Source: Candidatus Fermentibacterota bacterium
GTDB lineage: Bacteria > Fermentibacterota > Fermentibacteria > Fermentibacterales > Fermentibacteraceae
Direction: 5' to 3'
Length of the DNA: 16,577 bases
Assembly: GCA_012523605.1 (NCBI GenBank)
Contig: JAAYTY010000013.1
Span: 1 to 16,577 of the forward strand
Shown here: positions 1 through 7,371 of the stretch, one piece after another
How positions within the stretch are numbered: the first letter of the stretch is position 1
Layout: each line of letters opens with the position of its first letter
Notes under the pieces: model-generated
Told to the model about the DNA's origin: nothing
The model's database searches: none
Seen by the model: the letters and a program-made list of their open reading frames with translations, nothing else
Translations under genes and position numbers: made by a program

Positions 1-1
1 G

Positions 2-757
2 GAGTCGCGCCTCGAGCGCAGCGCCGTCTTCCTGCGCGAATCCGTGCCGGTGGAGCCCGGCGATTACACCGTGATAATGAGCCCGTTCGCCGCCGGGATA
101 TTCGCGCACGAGAGCTTCGGTCACAAGAGCGAGGCGGACTTCATGACCGGAGACGAGACCATGATGAGGGAATGGGCGATGGGCTCCAGAGTCGGTTCGG
201 AGATGCTTAGCATCGCGGACGACGGCACCATCCCCGGCACAGGCTACACCCCCTTCGACGACGAGGGCACTCCTGCGGGAAGAACATGGCTTGTGAAGAA
301 CGGCATGCTCTCGGGAAGGCTGCACAGCGCCTCCACCGCTGCGGCGCTCGACGAGGAGGCAACCGGCAACGCCCGCAGCATCGGCTTCGAGTACGAGCCG
401 ATTCCGAGAATGACCACGACTTTCATCGAGGCCGGCGGAAGAACTCGCGAGCAGCTCTTCCGGGAGGTGGACCGGGGAATCTTCGTAGAGTCGGTCCTGC
501 ATGGATCGGGGCTCTCGACCTTCACCCTGGCTCCGTCGCTCGCCTGGATGATCAGGGGAGGGGAGGTGGCCGAGCCGGTGAGGATAGCCGTCATGACGGG
601 CAGCGTCATGGAGACTCTCGGGAGGATCGACGGCCTTTCGGATGAAGTCGAGATCGTTTCCATCCCCGGCGGCGGATGCGGCAAGCACGAGCAGTACCCG
701 CTCCCCGTTGGTTTCGGCGGCCCCCATGTCCGCGTCCGCGGACTCTGCGTGAGGTAG
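2..757 (+). CDS. tldD: TldD family metalloprotease, 3' end (5' truncated by window)
   Basis: This is the C-terminal part of the zinc-dependent subunit of the TldD/TldE protease, a cytoplasmic heterodimer that degrades unfolded or modified peptides. The reading frame is open from base 2, so the true start lies left of the window; the GTG at 44 is internal. The metal site is visible. HESFGH fits HExxxH, with His codons at 107 and 122 and Glu at 110. The third ligand of the family is a late Cys, here in GCGKHEQ (Cys codon at 677), followed by the usual 'P.G.GGP..RV.GL' ending. Only about 251 residues are present, against roughly 450-480 for the family. The next gene starts 3 bases after the stop and encodes the partner subunit, so the two are almost certainly co-transcribed. 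Assignment to the TldD family is firm; the physiological substrate cannot be read from sequence. Confidence 0.93.
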   Translation, partial: ESRLERSAVFLRESVPVEPGDYTVIMSPFAAGIFAHESFGHKSEADFMTGDETMMREWAMGSRVGSEMLSIADDGTIPGTGYTPFDDEGTPAGRTWLVKNGMLSGRLHSASTAAALDEEATGNARSIGFEYEPIPRMTTTFIEAGGRTREQLFREVDRGIFVESVLHGSGLSTFTLAPSLAWMIRGGEVAEPVRIAVMTGSVMETLGRIDGLSDEVEIVSIPGGGCGKHEQYPLPVGFGGPHVRVRGLCVR

Positions 758-760
758 GGC

Positions 761-1999
761 ATGAACATCGAGACGATATCGAAACGCCGCGTGGAGGTTG
801 CCGCGGGCATTCTCCGCTCCGGGGTGGAATCCCTGCGCCGCAGGGATGTTACTCGAACGGGAATCCGGATCTACAGGGACGGTTTCGTCGGCGTCGCCGG
901 AGCGATAGGCGGCTTCGACCCGGCGGCGAAGCGGATCGAGGCCGAAGCCGCGCTGTCCCGGGGGGTGGAGTACCCCTTCGCCGTCTCCGCGGAAGGAACA
1001 CTGCATATCCGGCACGCCCCCGACCTGCCCGACGCATCATCGTTTCCCGGGGAGGTGGAGTCGGTGTTGAAGGATCTGTCCGAATCCATGCCGGATCTGA
1101 TCTTCTCAGGGTCGGCCCGCAGATTCCGCGACGAATCCTCCATCACGAACGACGCGGGCCTTGACCTGTCCTGCTCGGTCGAAAGGATGAACCTCGACCT
1201 GATGTTCAAGCACCGGGAGTCGGCCGGCATACTGGACGGCTCCGTCTATCCCGGCTCCATCAGGAGATGGGACAGGGCGGCGTACCTCGACGAAGCCCTT
1301 TCCTTCTGCGGAGCCTTCCTGAACGATGTCGAACTGCCCGCGGAAGGCGACCTGCCGGTGATCTTCCCCTGCGATGCCTTCGTCCAGCCGCTCGCGAAGC
1401 TGCTGGGCGAGCTGAACGGCGTCAGATTCGGTTCGGGGGCGTCGCTGTTCTCGGGGAAGACGGGGCAGAAGCTCTTCTCGGAGAGCTTCTCCCTCGAACA
1501 GTGTCTCGACCCGGAATTCGGCTCGCAAGCCTTCTTCGACGACGAGGGCACGGTGAACGAGGGGTTCAGATACCCCGTGGTAAGCCGGGGCGTGGTGATA
1601 ACTCCGTTCACAGACAAGCGAACGTCGTCCAGGTTCGGGCTTCCGCTCACTGGCGCCGCCTCCTGCGAGTATGACGGCATCCCCCAGCTCGGTACTCCAG
1701 TGGTCGAACCCGCGACCGGTGACAGGACCCTAGTGGAGATCCTCGACGGAAGGCCCGGAGTATTCGTGGCCATGGCCAGCGGAGGCGAGTTCACCCCCGA
1801 CGGGGGTTATGCCACTCCCGTTCAGCTCGGGTTCCTGTGCGAGGGCGGCAGACTGGCGGGAAGGCTTCCGGAACTCGGCATCTCCTCGAACATGTTCGAC
1901 ATGCTGGGGGACGGCTACATGGGCGTGTCGAAGGATTCCCTGTCCAGGGTGTCGGACATGCGCTGCATGGTCATCTCGATGAAGGTCGAGAAGGCCTGA
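761..1999 (+). CDS. tldE: TldE/PmbA family protein, partner subunit of TldD
   Basis: This 412-residue protein is the non-catalytic PmbA/TldE-type partner of TldD. It has the family architecture: an N-terminal half that begins 'VEVAAGILRSGVESLRRRDVT' in style and a C-terminal Gly-rich half with 'DDEGT...G', 'GLPLTGAAS' and 'GGYATPVQLGF' type segments. It lacks HExxxH and the late zinc Cys, as expected for TldE. The ATG at 761 is preceded by GAGG at 751-754, six bases upstream and inside the end of tldD, so translation is probably coupled. Length is slightly below the roughly 440-450 residues typical of the family. TldD-TldE acts on peptides such as microcin precursors and CcdA in enterobacteria (family knowledge). 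No peptide precursor gene is seen nearby, so a general housekeeping role is more likely here. Confidence 0.88.
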   Translation: MNIETISKRRVEVAAGILRSGVESLRRRDVTRTGIRIYRDGFVGVAGAIGGFDPAAKRIEAEAALSRGVEYPFAVSAEGTLHIRHAPDLPDASSFPGEVESVLKDLSESMPDLIFSGSARRFRDESSITNDAGLDLSCSVERMNLDLMFKHRESAGILDGSVYPGSIRRWDRAAYLDEALSFCGAFLNDVELPAEGDLPVIFPCDAFVQPLAKLLGELNGVRFGSGASLFSGKTGQKLFSESFSLEQCLDPEFGSQAFFDDEGTVNEGFRYPVVSRGVVITPFTDKRTSSRFGLPLTGAASCEYDGIPQLGTPVVEPATGDRTLVEILDGRPGVFVAMASGGEFTPDGGYATPVQLGFLCEGGRLAGRLPELGISSNMFDMLGDGYMGVSKDSLSRVSDMRCMVISMKVEKA

Positions 2000-2110
2000 A
2001 GAGCCTGCCTGTCTCCGCGCGACGGCCGGTTCTCTCCGCCGGGAACCAGCCGGGCCTCCCTGCATTCTCACTGAAAGGAGGGGGCGGCTCTTGCGACAGG
2101 CGGTTCTGCC

Positions 2111-2803
2111 ATGCGTGCGAAGCTCTCGTTCGGAATCATCCTTCACGCGTCTCTTGCCGCGCTGCTCCTTCCGACGCCTGGAGCGGCCGGCGCAGCTGCT
2201 CCGTTCGGCATACAGGTGGGAACCTTCGGCGGCACCACCGGCTTCGGCTTCGAAGGCGCTCTGAGGGTCAACAGGTTCTGCCAGGTCAGGGCCGGGCGCA
2301 GCAGTCTGGAATTTGGTCTGGGTTCGACCTTCCGCGGGATTCCCTACCGGTACGACTCCGACATTGCCTGGACCTCGGCCCTGCTCGACCTCTATCCGGG
2401 TGACGGCGGATTCCACTTCACCGCAGGCGCGTACATGAGCGATGCGAGCATCGAGGTGACCGCCGTTTCGGAGGATCCGCTGAGCATCGGATCGCGGTCC
2501 TATACGCCCGATCAGCTCGGGGAGATCCACGGCACCGTGAGCCTTCTCCCTGCGGCACCCTACATCGGCATGGGCTTCGGAGGCTTCCCCGCGGCCGAGC
2601 CGGGCCTCCGCATCAGCACGGATCTCGGAGTCGTCTTCCAGGACTACTCGGTCGACCTGTGGCACGACGGGGGCTTCCTGCCTCCCGAGCTCGAGCAGCA
2701 GCTTTCGGATGACGTAGAAGTCGAACAGTCCCTCCTGGAGGGGCAGTTCGACAGGGTGGGCGTCTATCCGGTCGTCTCCATGTCGCTCTCCCTGAGGTTC
2801 TGA
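2111..2803 (+). CDS. Outer-membrane beta-barrel protein, CarO-like
   Basis: This is a 230-residue exported protein. Residues 1-28 form a signal peptide with a basic start (MRAK), a hydrophobic core and an Ala-rich cleavage region (GAAGAAA). The mature part alternates short hydrophobic and polar stretches, and the chain ends in SLSLRF; a terminal Phe in a last strand is the outer-membrane barrel insertion signal. The order of motifs 'LLDLYPGDGGFHFTAGAYMSD', 'IG.RSYTP..LGEIHG', 'PYIGMGFGG' and 'GLRISTDLGVVFQ' resembles the small CarO-type barrel family known from Acinetobacter and other Proteobacteria. This is from memory and not searched. The ATG at 2111 has AGGCGG at 2098-2103, seven bases away. 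A stronger GGAGGGGG at 2077-2084 lies too far upstream and points at a TTG in another frame that gives no sensible protein. Substrate is unknown. Confidence 0.72.
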   Translation: MRAKLSFGIILHASLAALLLPTPGAAGAAAPFGIQVGTFGGTTGFGFEGALRVNRFCQVRAGRSSLEFGLGSTFRGIPYRYDSDIAWTSALLDLYPGDGGFHFTAGAYMSDASIEVTAVSEDPLSIGSRSYTPDQLGEIHGTVSLLPAAPYIGMGFGGFPAAEPGLRISTDLGVVFQDYSVDLWHDGGFLPPELEQQLSDDVEVEQSLLEGQFDRVGVYPVVSMSLSLRF

Positions 2804-2843
2804 TCCCTCCTCCGCTCCCGGTTGAAGGCTCCGCCAACGATGC

Positions 2844-2860
2844 GCGGGGCTCTTCCCCGC
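2844..2860 (+). terminator. Small GC hairpin downstream of the barrel gene
   Basis: GCGGGG (2844-2849) and CCCCGC (2855-2860) form a six-pair stem with a CTCTT loop, 41 bases after the stop of the barrel gene. No T-tract follows, so it is at best a weak or factor-assisted terminator. A stem of this size can occur by chance in such GC-rich DNA. Confidence 0.25.
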
Positions 2861-2916
2861 CGGGAAACCGCGGATAGGGCGAACCGCCGTTCTCCGTAAC
2901 GCTCCCCGGGAGGGAG

Positions 2917-2945
2917 TTGGCATCCCGTCCTCCGATCTGTAGATT
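2917..2945 (+). promoter_or_regulatory. Sigma70-type promoter candidate for carAB
   Basis: TTGGCA at 2917-2922 matches the -35 consensus TTGACA in five of six bases. TAGATT at 2940-2945 matches TATAAT in four of six, and the spacer is exactly 17 bases. Transcription would begin near 2951-2953. This makes the TTG at 2954 essentially leaderless and favours the GTG at 2981 as the carA start. I see no pyrimidine-responsive leader or attenuator in the roughly 28-base leader. Confidence 0.45.
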
Positions 2946-2980
2946 GCGGCAATTTGCACGGGGGGTCTCCGACGAGGGCG

Positions 2981-4057
2981 GTGCTGAGACTGGAGGACGG
3001 GGCCGAATACGCCGGAACCATTTTCGGCGCCCCCATCCCCGCCTCGGGCGAGATCGTCTTCAGCACGGGAATGGTCGGCTACACCGAGAGCCTCACCGAT
3101 CCCTCGTATGCCGGGCAGGTGCTCGTTCTCACCTATCCTCTCGCCGGGAGCTACGGTGTTCCCGACCCTTCCAGAGACGAGAGATCCTTCGAGTCCGGCC
3201 GCATTCAGGTCCGGGGTCTCGTGGTCTCCAGGCACATCGCGGAGTACAGCCACCACCGGGCGGTGACCAGCCTCGGCGAGTGGCTGGAATCCGGCGGAGT
3301 GTGCGGTCTGGAGGGAGTGGACACTCGCGATCTCACCAGGAGGCTCCGCTCGAGGGGAACCATGGCCGGATGGATCCTTCCCGAGGGCGCTGCCGAAGCC
3401 GACGCCCCTCCTCTGCCGGACTTCTCATCCGACGCGCTGGTCGCCTCCCTCTCGGTGCGCGAGCCCGTAAGAGTCGGCGGGGACGGCGGCGGGCCCCTCG
3501 TGGGGATCCTGGACTGCGGCTGCAAGCGGAGCATCGTCCGGGCTCTGCTGGAGAGGGGCTGCAGGGTGCTGATGATCCCGCCCTCCATGCCGGTGGGAGG
3601 GCTGGGCCTGGACGGGCTGCTGATATCGAACGGGCCCGGCGACCCGGCGGTCCTCCGCTCGACCATATCCTTAGTCTCGGCCGAGATGGCTGCAATGGAC
3701 CCGATTCCCTTGGCGGGCATCTGTCTCGGGTGCCAGATCATGGCCCTCGCGGCCGGCGGCTCGACCTACAAACTCCCCTTCGGCCACCGCTCCCAGAACC
3801 AGCCCTGCATCGAGGAGGGAACAGGCAGGTGCATCGTCACGAGCCAGAACCACGGATACGCGATCAGGGAGGGCTCGCTTCCGAAAGGCTGGACGACATG
3901 GTTCAGAAACCTGAACGACGGAACCGTAGAGGGGATACGGCACGAGAGCCTGCCCTTCTCCGCCGTGCAGTTCCATCCCGAGGGCTCGCCCGGACCGCGC
4001 GATGCCGAATGGTTCTTCGACCGGTTCGTGAGACAGGCGGAGATCCATGCGCGATAG
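2981..4057 (+). CDS. carA: Carbamoyl-phosphate synthase small (glutaminase) subunit
   Basis: CarA hydrolyses glutamine and passes ammonia to CarB for carbamoyl phosphate, the first intermediate of pyrimidine and arginine synthesis. The N-terminal domain starts with 'LRLEDGAEYAG' and shows 'EIVFSTGMVGYTESLTDPSY', the standard CarA signature. The C-terminal class I glutamine amidotransferase domain has the nucleophile in GICLGCQ (Cys codon 3722, residue 248 from this start) and the His-Glu pair in FHPEG (codons 3974 and 3980). FGHRSQNQP and SQNHGYAI are also typical. I chose GTG 2981 (358 residues) because the predicted transcript begins around 2952 and family members usually start a few residues before LEDG. 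A TTG at 2954 would add nine residues and cannot be excluded; neither start has a strong ribosome-binding site. The 3' end overlaps carB by 11 bases. Confidence 0.95.
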   Translation: MLRLEDGAEYAGTIFGAPIPASGEIVFSTGMVGYTESLTDPSYAGQVLVLTYPLAGSYGVPDPSRDERSFESGRIQVRGLVVSRHIAEYSHHRAVTSLGEWLESGGVCGLEGVDTRDLTRRLRSRGTMAGWILPEGAAEADAPPLPDFSSDALVASLSVREPVRVGGDGGGPLVGILDCGCKRSIVRALLERGCRVLMIPPSMPVGGLGLDGLLISNGPGDPAVLRSTISLVSAEMAAMDPIPLAGICLGCQIMALAAGGSTYKLPFGHRSQNQPCIEEGTGRCIVTSQNHGYAIREGSLPKGWTTWFRNLNDGTVEGIRHESLPFSAVQFHPEGSPGPRDAEWFFDRFVRQAEIHAR

Positions 4058-7000
4058 GCCCGGGAGCGTGATCGTCCTCGGCAGCGGGGGCCTTCGGATA
4101 GGGCAGGCGGGGGAGTTCGACTACTCCGGCTCCCAGGCTCTCAAGGCACTCCGGAGCGAGGGCGCCCGCACCATTCTGGTCAATCCGAACATCGCCACCG
4201 TTCAGACCTCCGATGGAATGGCCGACAGCCTCTACCTGACCCCGGTGGACGCCCCGACCGTCGGCAGGATCATCGAGAGGGAGAGACCGGACGGGATCCT
4301 TCTCGGATTCGGAGGCCAGACGGCCCTGGACGTCGGGCTGGAGCTCTCGGAGCTGGGCGTGCTTGAGCGGTTCGGGGTCGAAGTACTGGGAACGCCTCTG
4401 GAGGCGGTGCGCGATACCGAGGACAGGGAGCGGTTCGTCAGGAGGCTGGCGGAGGCGGGAGTGGTCACGGCCAGATCGAGCGCATGCAGGTCGGTCTCCG
4501 AGGCCGTTGAGGCAGGGCGCGCTCTCGGCTTCCCGGTCATGGTGAGATCCGCCTACTCGCTGGGCGGGCTGGGCAGCGGCGTCGCACGCGACGAGGCGTC
4601 ACTGGCCTCTCTGGCTGCCTCGGCGCTCCTCCTCGTGAGGCAGATACTCGTCGAGGAGTGCCTCGGGGGCTGGAAGGAGATCGAGTACGAGGTGGTCCGC
4701 GACCGGGCGGACAACTGCATCGCGGTATGCAACATGGAGAATCTCGATCCGATGGGTATCCATACGGGCGAGAGCATCGTGGTGGCCCCGAGCCAGACCC
4801 TCTCCGACAGGGAGTACCACATGCTCCGCTCGGTGGCGCTCCGCACCGTGAGGCATCTCGGCATAGTCGGGGAGTGCAACATCCAGTTCGCCCTCGATCC
4901 CCGCGGAGGGGACTACAGGGTCATCGAGGTGAACGCCAGGCTGTCGCGGAGTTCGGCCCTCGCGAGCAAGGCCACCGGCTACCCGCTCGCCTCGGTCGCC
5001 GCGCACCTCGCCATGGGCAGAACCCTGCCCGAGCTCGTCAACAGGGTGACCGGGACCACGAAGGCCTGCTTCGAGCCGGCCATGGACTATGTAGTCGTGA
5101 AGGTGCCCAGGTGGGATCTCGAAAGATTCCGCCGTGTGGACGACCGCATCGGCAGCCAGATGAAGAGCGTGGGCGAGGTGATGGCGATAGCCAGGGGCTT
5201 CGAGGAAGCCCTCCAGAAAGCTCTCAGGGTGCTGGGCACCGGCATGAGGGGCCTGGTCGGGAACGGGCTGGAGTTCGCCGATCTCAGGCGGGAGCTCGCG
5301 GAGCCCACTCCACGGAGGATCTTCGCGGTTGCCGAGGCGCTCCGGAGCGGCATGACCGTCCGCGAGGCGGCGGGCCTCACCGCCATAGACCCTTGGTTCC
5401 TGGAGAGGATGGCCGCGATCGTCGCCGCAGGCCGTGCCCTGGAGGCCTCGTGCGGGATGCCCGGCCCGGATCTGATGGCAGGGGCGAAGAGGCTGGGCTT
5501 CAGCGACGACCAGATAGCCAGAGCCTGCGGGTCGGACGAGCATTCGGTGAGGAAGGCCCGGACGGCCATGGGGATAATCCCCTTCGTGAAGCAGATCGAC
5601 ACGCTCGCGGCTGAGTATCCCGCCGCCACGAACTACCTCTACACGACCTACAACGCCGCCGCGGGGGATGTCGAGCCTCTCGCCGGAACGGTCCTGGTGC
5701 TCGGGGGAGGAGCCTACAGGATAGGTTCGAGCGTGGAGTTCGACTGGTGCTGCGTCAACGCGGCGACTACGGCCAGGAGCCTGGGCTACCTCACGACCAT
5801 GCTCAACTGCAACCCCGAGACGGTCTCCACCGATTTCGACGTATGCGACAGGCTCTACTTCGACGAGACGAGCGCCGAACGCATCCTGGACATCGTGGAG
5901 TTCGAGAACCCAGAGGGCGTGATAGTTTCCATGGGCGGCCAGGAACCCAACAACCTGGTCCAGGCTCTCCACTCGCAGGGCGTGAGGATACTGGGTACTT
6001 CTCCGGACAGCATCGACAGGGCCGAGGACAGGAACAGGTTCTCCGCACTCCTCGACGAGCTCGGAGTGGACCAGCCGGAATGGACGAAGGCCGCGAGCAT
6101 CGAGGATGCGGCCGCATTCGCTTCCCGGGTCGGATTCCCCGTCATGATCCGGCCCTCCTACGTCCTCTCGGGGGCTGCGATGGCCGTCGTCTGGGACGAC
6201 GCGGGAATGCGCGAATACCTCACCCGCGCCGCCGGAGTGGCCCCCGAGGCTCCCGTGGTCGTCTCCAGGTTCATCGAGAACGCCCGAGAGGTGGAGTTCG
6301 ACGGCGTCGCGAGAGACGGTTCGATACTGCTGTACGCGATGGGCGAGCACGTGGAGAACGCGGGTGTGCACTCGGGCGACGCAACCATTGTCATGCCTCC
6401 GCAGAGGCTCTATGTGGAGACTGCCAGGCAGGTCAAAGCCATCGCGTCCAGGATAGCTTCCGCCCTGCGGATCACGGGCCCCTTCAACATCCAGTTCCTC
6501 GCGCGTGACAACAGGGTGCGGGTCATCGAATGCAACCTGCGCGCATCCCGCACCTTCCCGTTCTCGTCGAAGGTCATGGGCCGCAATTTCATCGACCTGG
6601 CGACCAGAGCCATACTCGGAGAGCGGGTCGAAAAGGTCGAGGCATCGGCACTCGATCTCGACCGGGTGGGGGTCAAGGCGGCCCAGTTCTCCTTCCAGAG
6701 GCTGACCGGCGCCGATCCCGCCATGGGCGTGGCTATGGCATCCACGGGCGAGGTGGCCTGCATCGGAGAGGACATGCACGAGGCTCTGCTCATGGCCATG
6801 AGGTCCGTGGGCTTCGTCATCGGGAGGAGATCGGCCCTCATCTCGACCGGCCCCCTCATGGAGAAGGCTCAGTGGCTGCCCGTGCTCGACAGGCTAAGGA
6901 ACATGGGCTTCGAGTTCTTTGCGACATCGGGCACCGCCCGTTTCATGCGTGCCAACGGATTCGAGACAGGCACGCTCCGCTGGCCGCTGGAGGGCGGCCG

Positions 7001-7229
7001 ACCGAACTGCATCGACTATCTGAAGGAGGGCAGGATAGGCCTGGTGATCAACATCCCCAAGAACAACGAGGCCGAGGAGCTGTCGAACGACTATCTCATA
7101 AGGCGCGCGGCAGTGGACTGCGGAGTGCCGCTTCTCACCAACCTCAACCTGGCGAGGCGGCTTGTCGAGGCACTCTCCTTCCGCGACATGGACGACCTGC
7201 CGGTGGAGCCCTACCGCGGGGTCCCATGA
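4047..7229 (+). CDS. carB: Carbamoyl-phosphate synthase large subunit, CAD/Bacteroidota-like
   Basis: This 1060-residue ammonia-dependent synthetase makes carbamoyl phosphate from bicarbonate, ammonia and two ATP. Its layout is the normal fused duplicate: first ATP-grasp half (about 1-390), the oligomerisation domain (about 400-540), second ATP-grasp half from about residue 548, and a C-terminal MGS-like allosteric domain from about 926 ('RRSALISTGPL'). The halves begin with 'LGSGGLRIGQAGEFDYSGSQ' and 'LGGGAYRIGSSVEFDWC'. These wordings, with 'VNPNIATVQTS', 'GGWKEIEYEVVRD' and 'SGAA...EHVENAGVHSGDAT', are those I recall from animal CAD/CPS and Bacteroidota enzymes rather than from E. coli. 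The ATG at 4047 has AGGCGGAG at 4035-4042 inside carA, and the 11-base overlap implies translational coupling. Nothing looks broken. Confidence 0.97.
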   Translation: MRDRPGSVIVLGSGGLRIGQAGEFDYSGSQALKALRSEGARTILVNPNIATVQTSDGMADSLYLTPVDAPTVGRIIERERPDGILLGFGGQTALDVGLELSELGVLERFGVEVLGTPLEAVRDTEDRERFVRRLAEAGVVTARSSACRSVSEAVEAGRALGFPVMVRSAYSLGGLGSGVARDEASLASLAASALLLVRQILVEECLGGWKEIEYEVVRDRADNCIAVCNMENLDPMGIHTGESIVVAPSQTLSDREYHMLRSVALRTVRHLGIVGECNIQFALDPRGGDYRVIEVNARLSRSSALASKATGYPLASVAAHLAMGRTLPELVNRVTGTTKACFEPAMDYVVVKVPRWDLERFRRVDDRIGSQMKSVGEVMAIARGFEEALQKALRVLGTGMRGLVGNGLEFADLRRELAEPTPRRIFAVAEALRSGMTVREAAGLTAIDPWFLERMAAIVAAGRALEASCGMPGPDLMAGAKRLGFSDDQIARACGSDEHSVRKARTAMGIIPFVKQIDTLAAEYPAATNYLYTTYNAAAGDVEPLAGTVLVLGGGAYRIGSSVEFDWCCVNAATTARSLGYLTTMLNCNPETVSTDFDVCDRLYFDETSAERILDIVEFENPEGVIVSMGGQEPNNLVQALHSQGVRILGTSPDSIDRAEDRNRFSALLDELGVDQPEWTKAASIEDAAAFASRVGFPVMIRPSYVLSGAAMAVVWDDAGMREYLTRAAGVAPEAPVVVSRFIENAREVEFDGVARDGSILLYAMGEHVENAGVHSGDATIVMPPQRLYVETARQVKAIASRIASALRITGPFNIQFLARDNRVRVIECNLRASRTFPFSSKVMGRNFIDLATRAILGERVEKVEASALDLDRVGVKAAQFSFQRLTGADPAMGVAMASTGEVACIGEDMHEALLMAMRSVGFVIGRRSALISTGPLMEKAQWLPVLDRLRNMGFEFFATSGTARFMRANGFETGTLRWPLEGGRPNCIDYLKEGRIGLVINIPKNNEAEELSNDYLIRRAAVDCGVPLLTNLNLARRLVEALSFRDMDDLPVEPYRGVP

Positions 7230-7230
7230 G

Positions 7231-7274
7231 GGGGGCCGGGGGAGGTCATGAGCCGCATACTCCCCGAAGCCCCC
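7231..7274 (+). terminator. Bulged GC-rich stem-loop just after carB
   Basis: GGGGG (7231-7235) pairs with CCCCC (7270-7274), CC (7236-7237) with the G residues at 7266 and 7269, and GGGGAG (7239-7244) with CTCCCC (7260-7265). This gives about 13 pairs with small bulges and a 15-base loop. It begins two bases after the carB stop. No T-run follows, so it may stop transcription only with factor help or may protect the carAB mRNA end. Confidence 0.4.
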
Positions 7275-7282
7275 TGCAGGCT

Positions 7283-7288
7283 TATAAT
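7283..7288 (+). promoter_or_regulatory. Perfect TATAAT -10 box without clear -35
   Basis: A consensus TATAAT stands alone in a short spacer of GC-rich DNA, 84 bases before the preferred start of the next gene and just after the carB hairpin. The position expected for a -35 box (about 7260-7265) reads CTCCCC and there is no extended -10 TG. It may be a real, weak or activator-dependent promoter. Confidence 0.3.
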
Positions 7289-7371
7289 GGACACGATGGG
7301 CCGTGGCTCCGACAGGGAGCAGGGGTGGTTCATCTGTATTTTACCAGTCCCTCAAGCATGTAAGGAGCATT

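Noticed and set aside
2077..2093. Strong GGAGGGGG with TTG at 2091 as start of an alternative + strand gene
   Set aside because: That frame gives an Arg/Ser-rich product without domain, while the ATG at 2111 in another frame gives a signal peptide and a barrel with its own AGGCGG site.
1730..3256. Long - strand open frame of 508 codons spanning tldE, the barrel gene and the start of carA
   Set aside because: It is antisense to three well-supported genes, has low-complexity Arg/Gly/Glu-rich composition and shows no domain. High GC makes such stop-poor frames common.
4599..6779. 726-codon - strand open frame inside carB
   Set aside because: It is a shadow of carB; composition is His/Gly/Arg-rich with no signal, motif or ribosome-binding site.
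7303..7371. Upstream GTG start for the GIY-YIG-like protein
   Set aside because: It has no ribosome-binding site and would lie only about eight bases after the expected start of a transcript from the TATAAT at 7283; AAGGAG at 7362 supports GTG 7372 instead.
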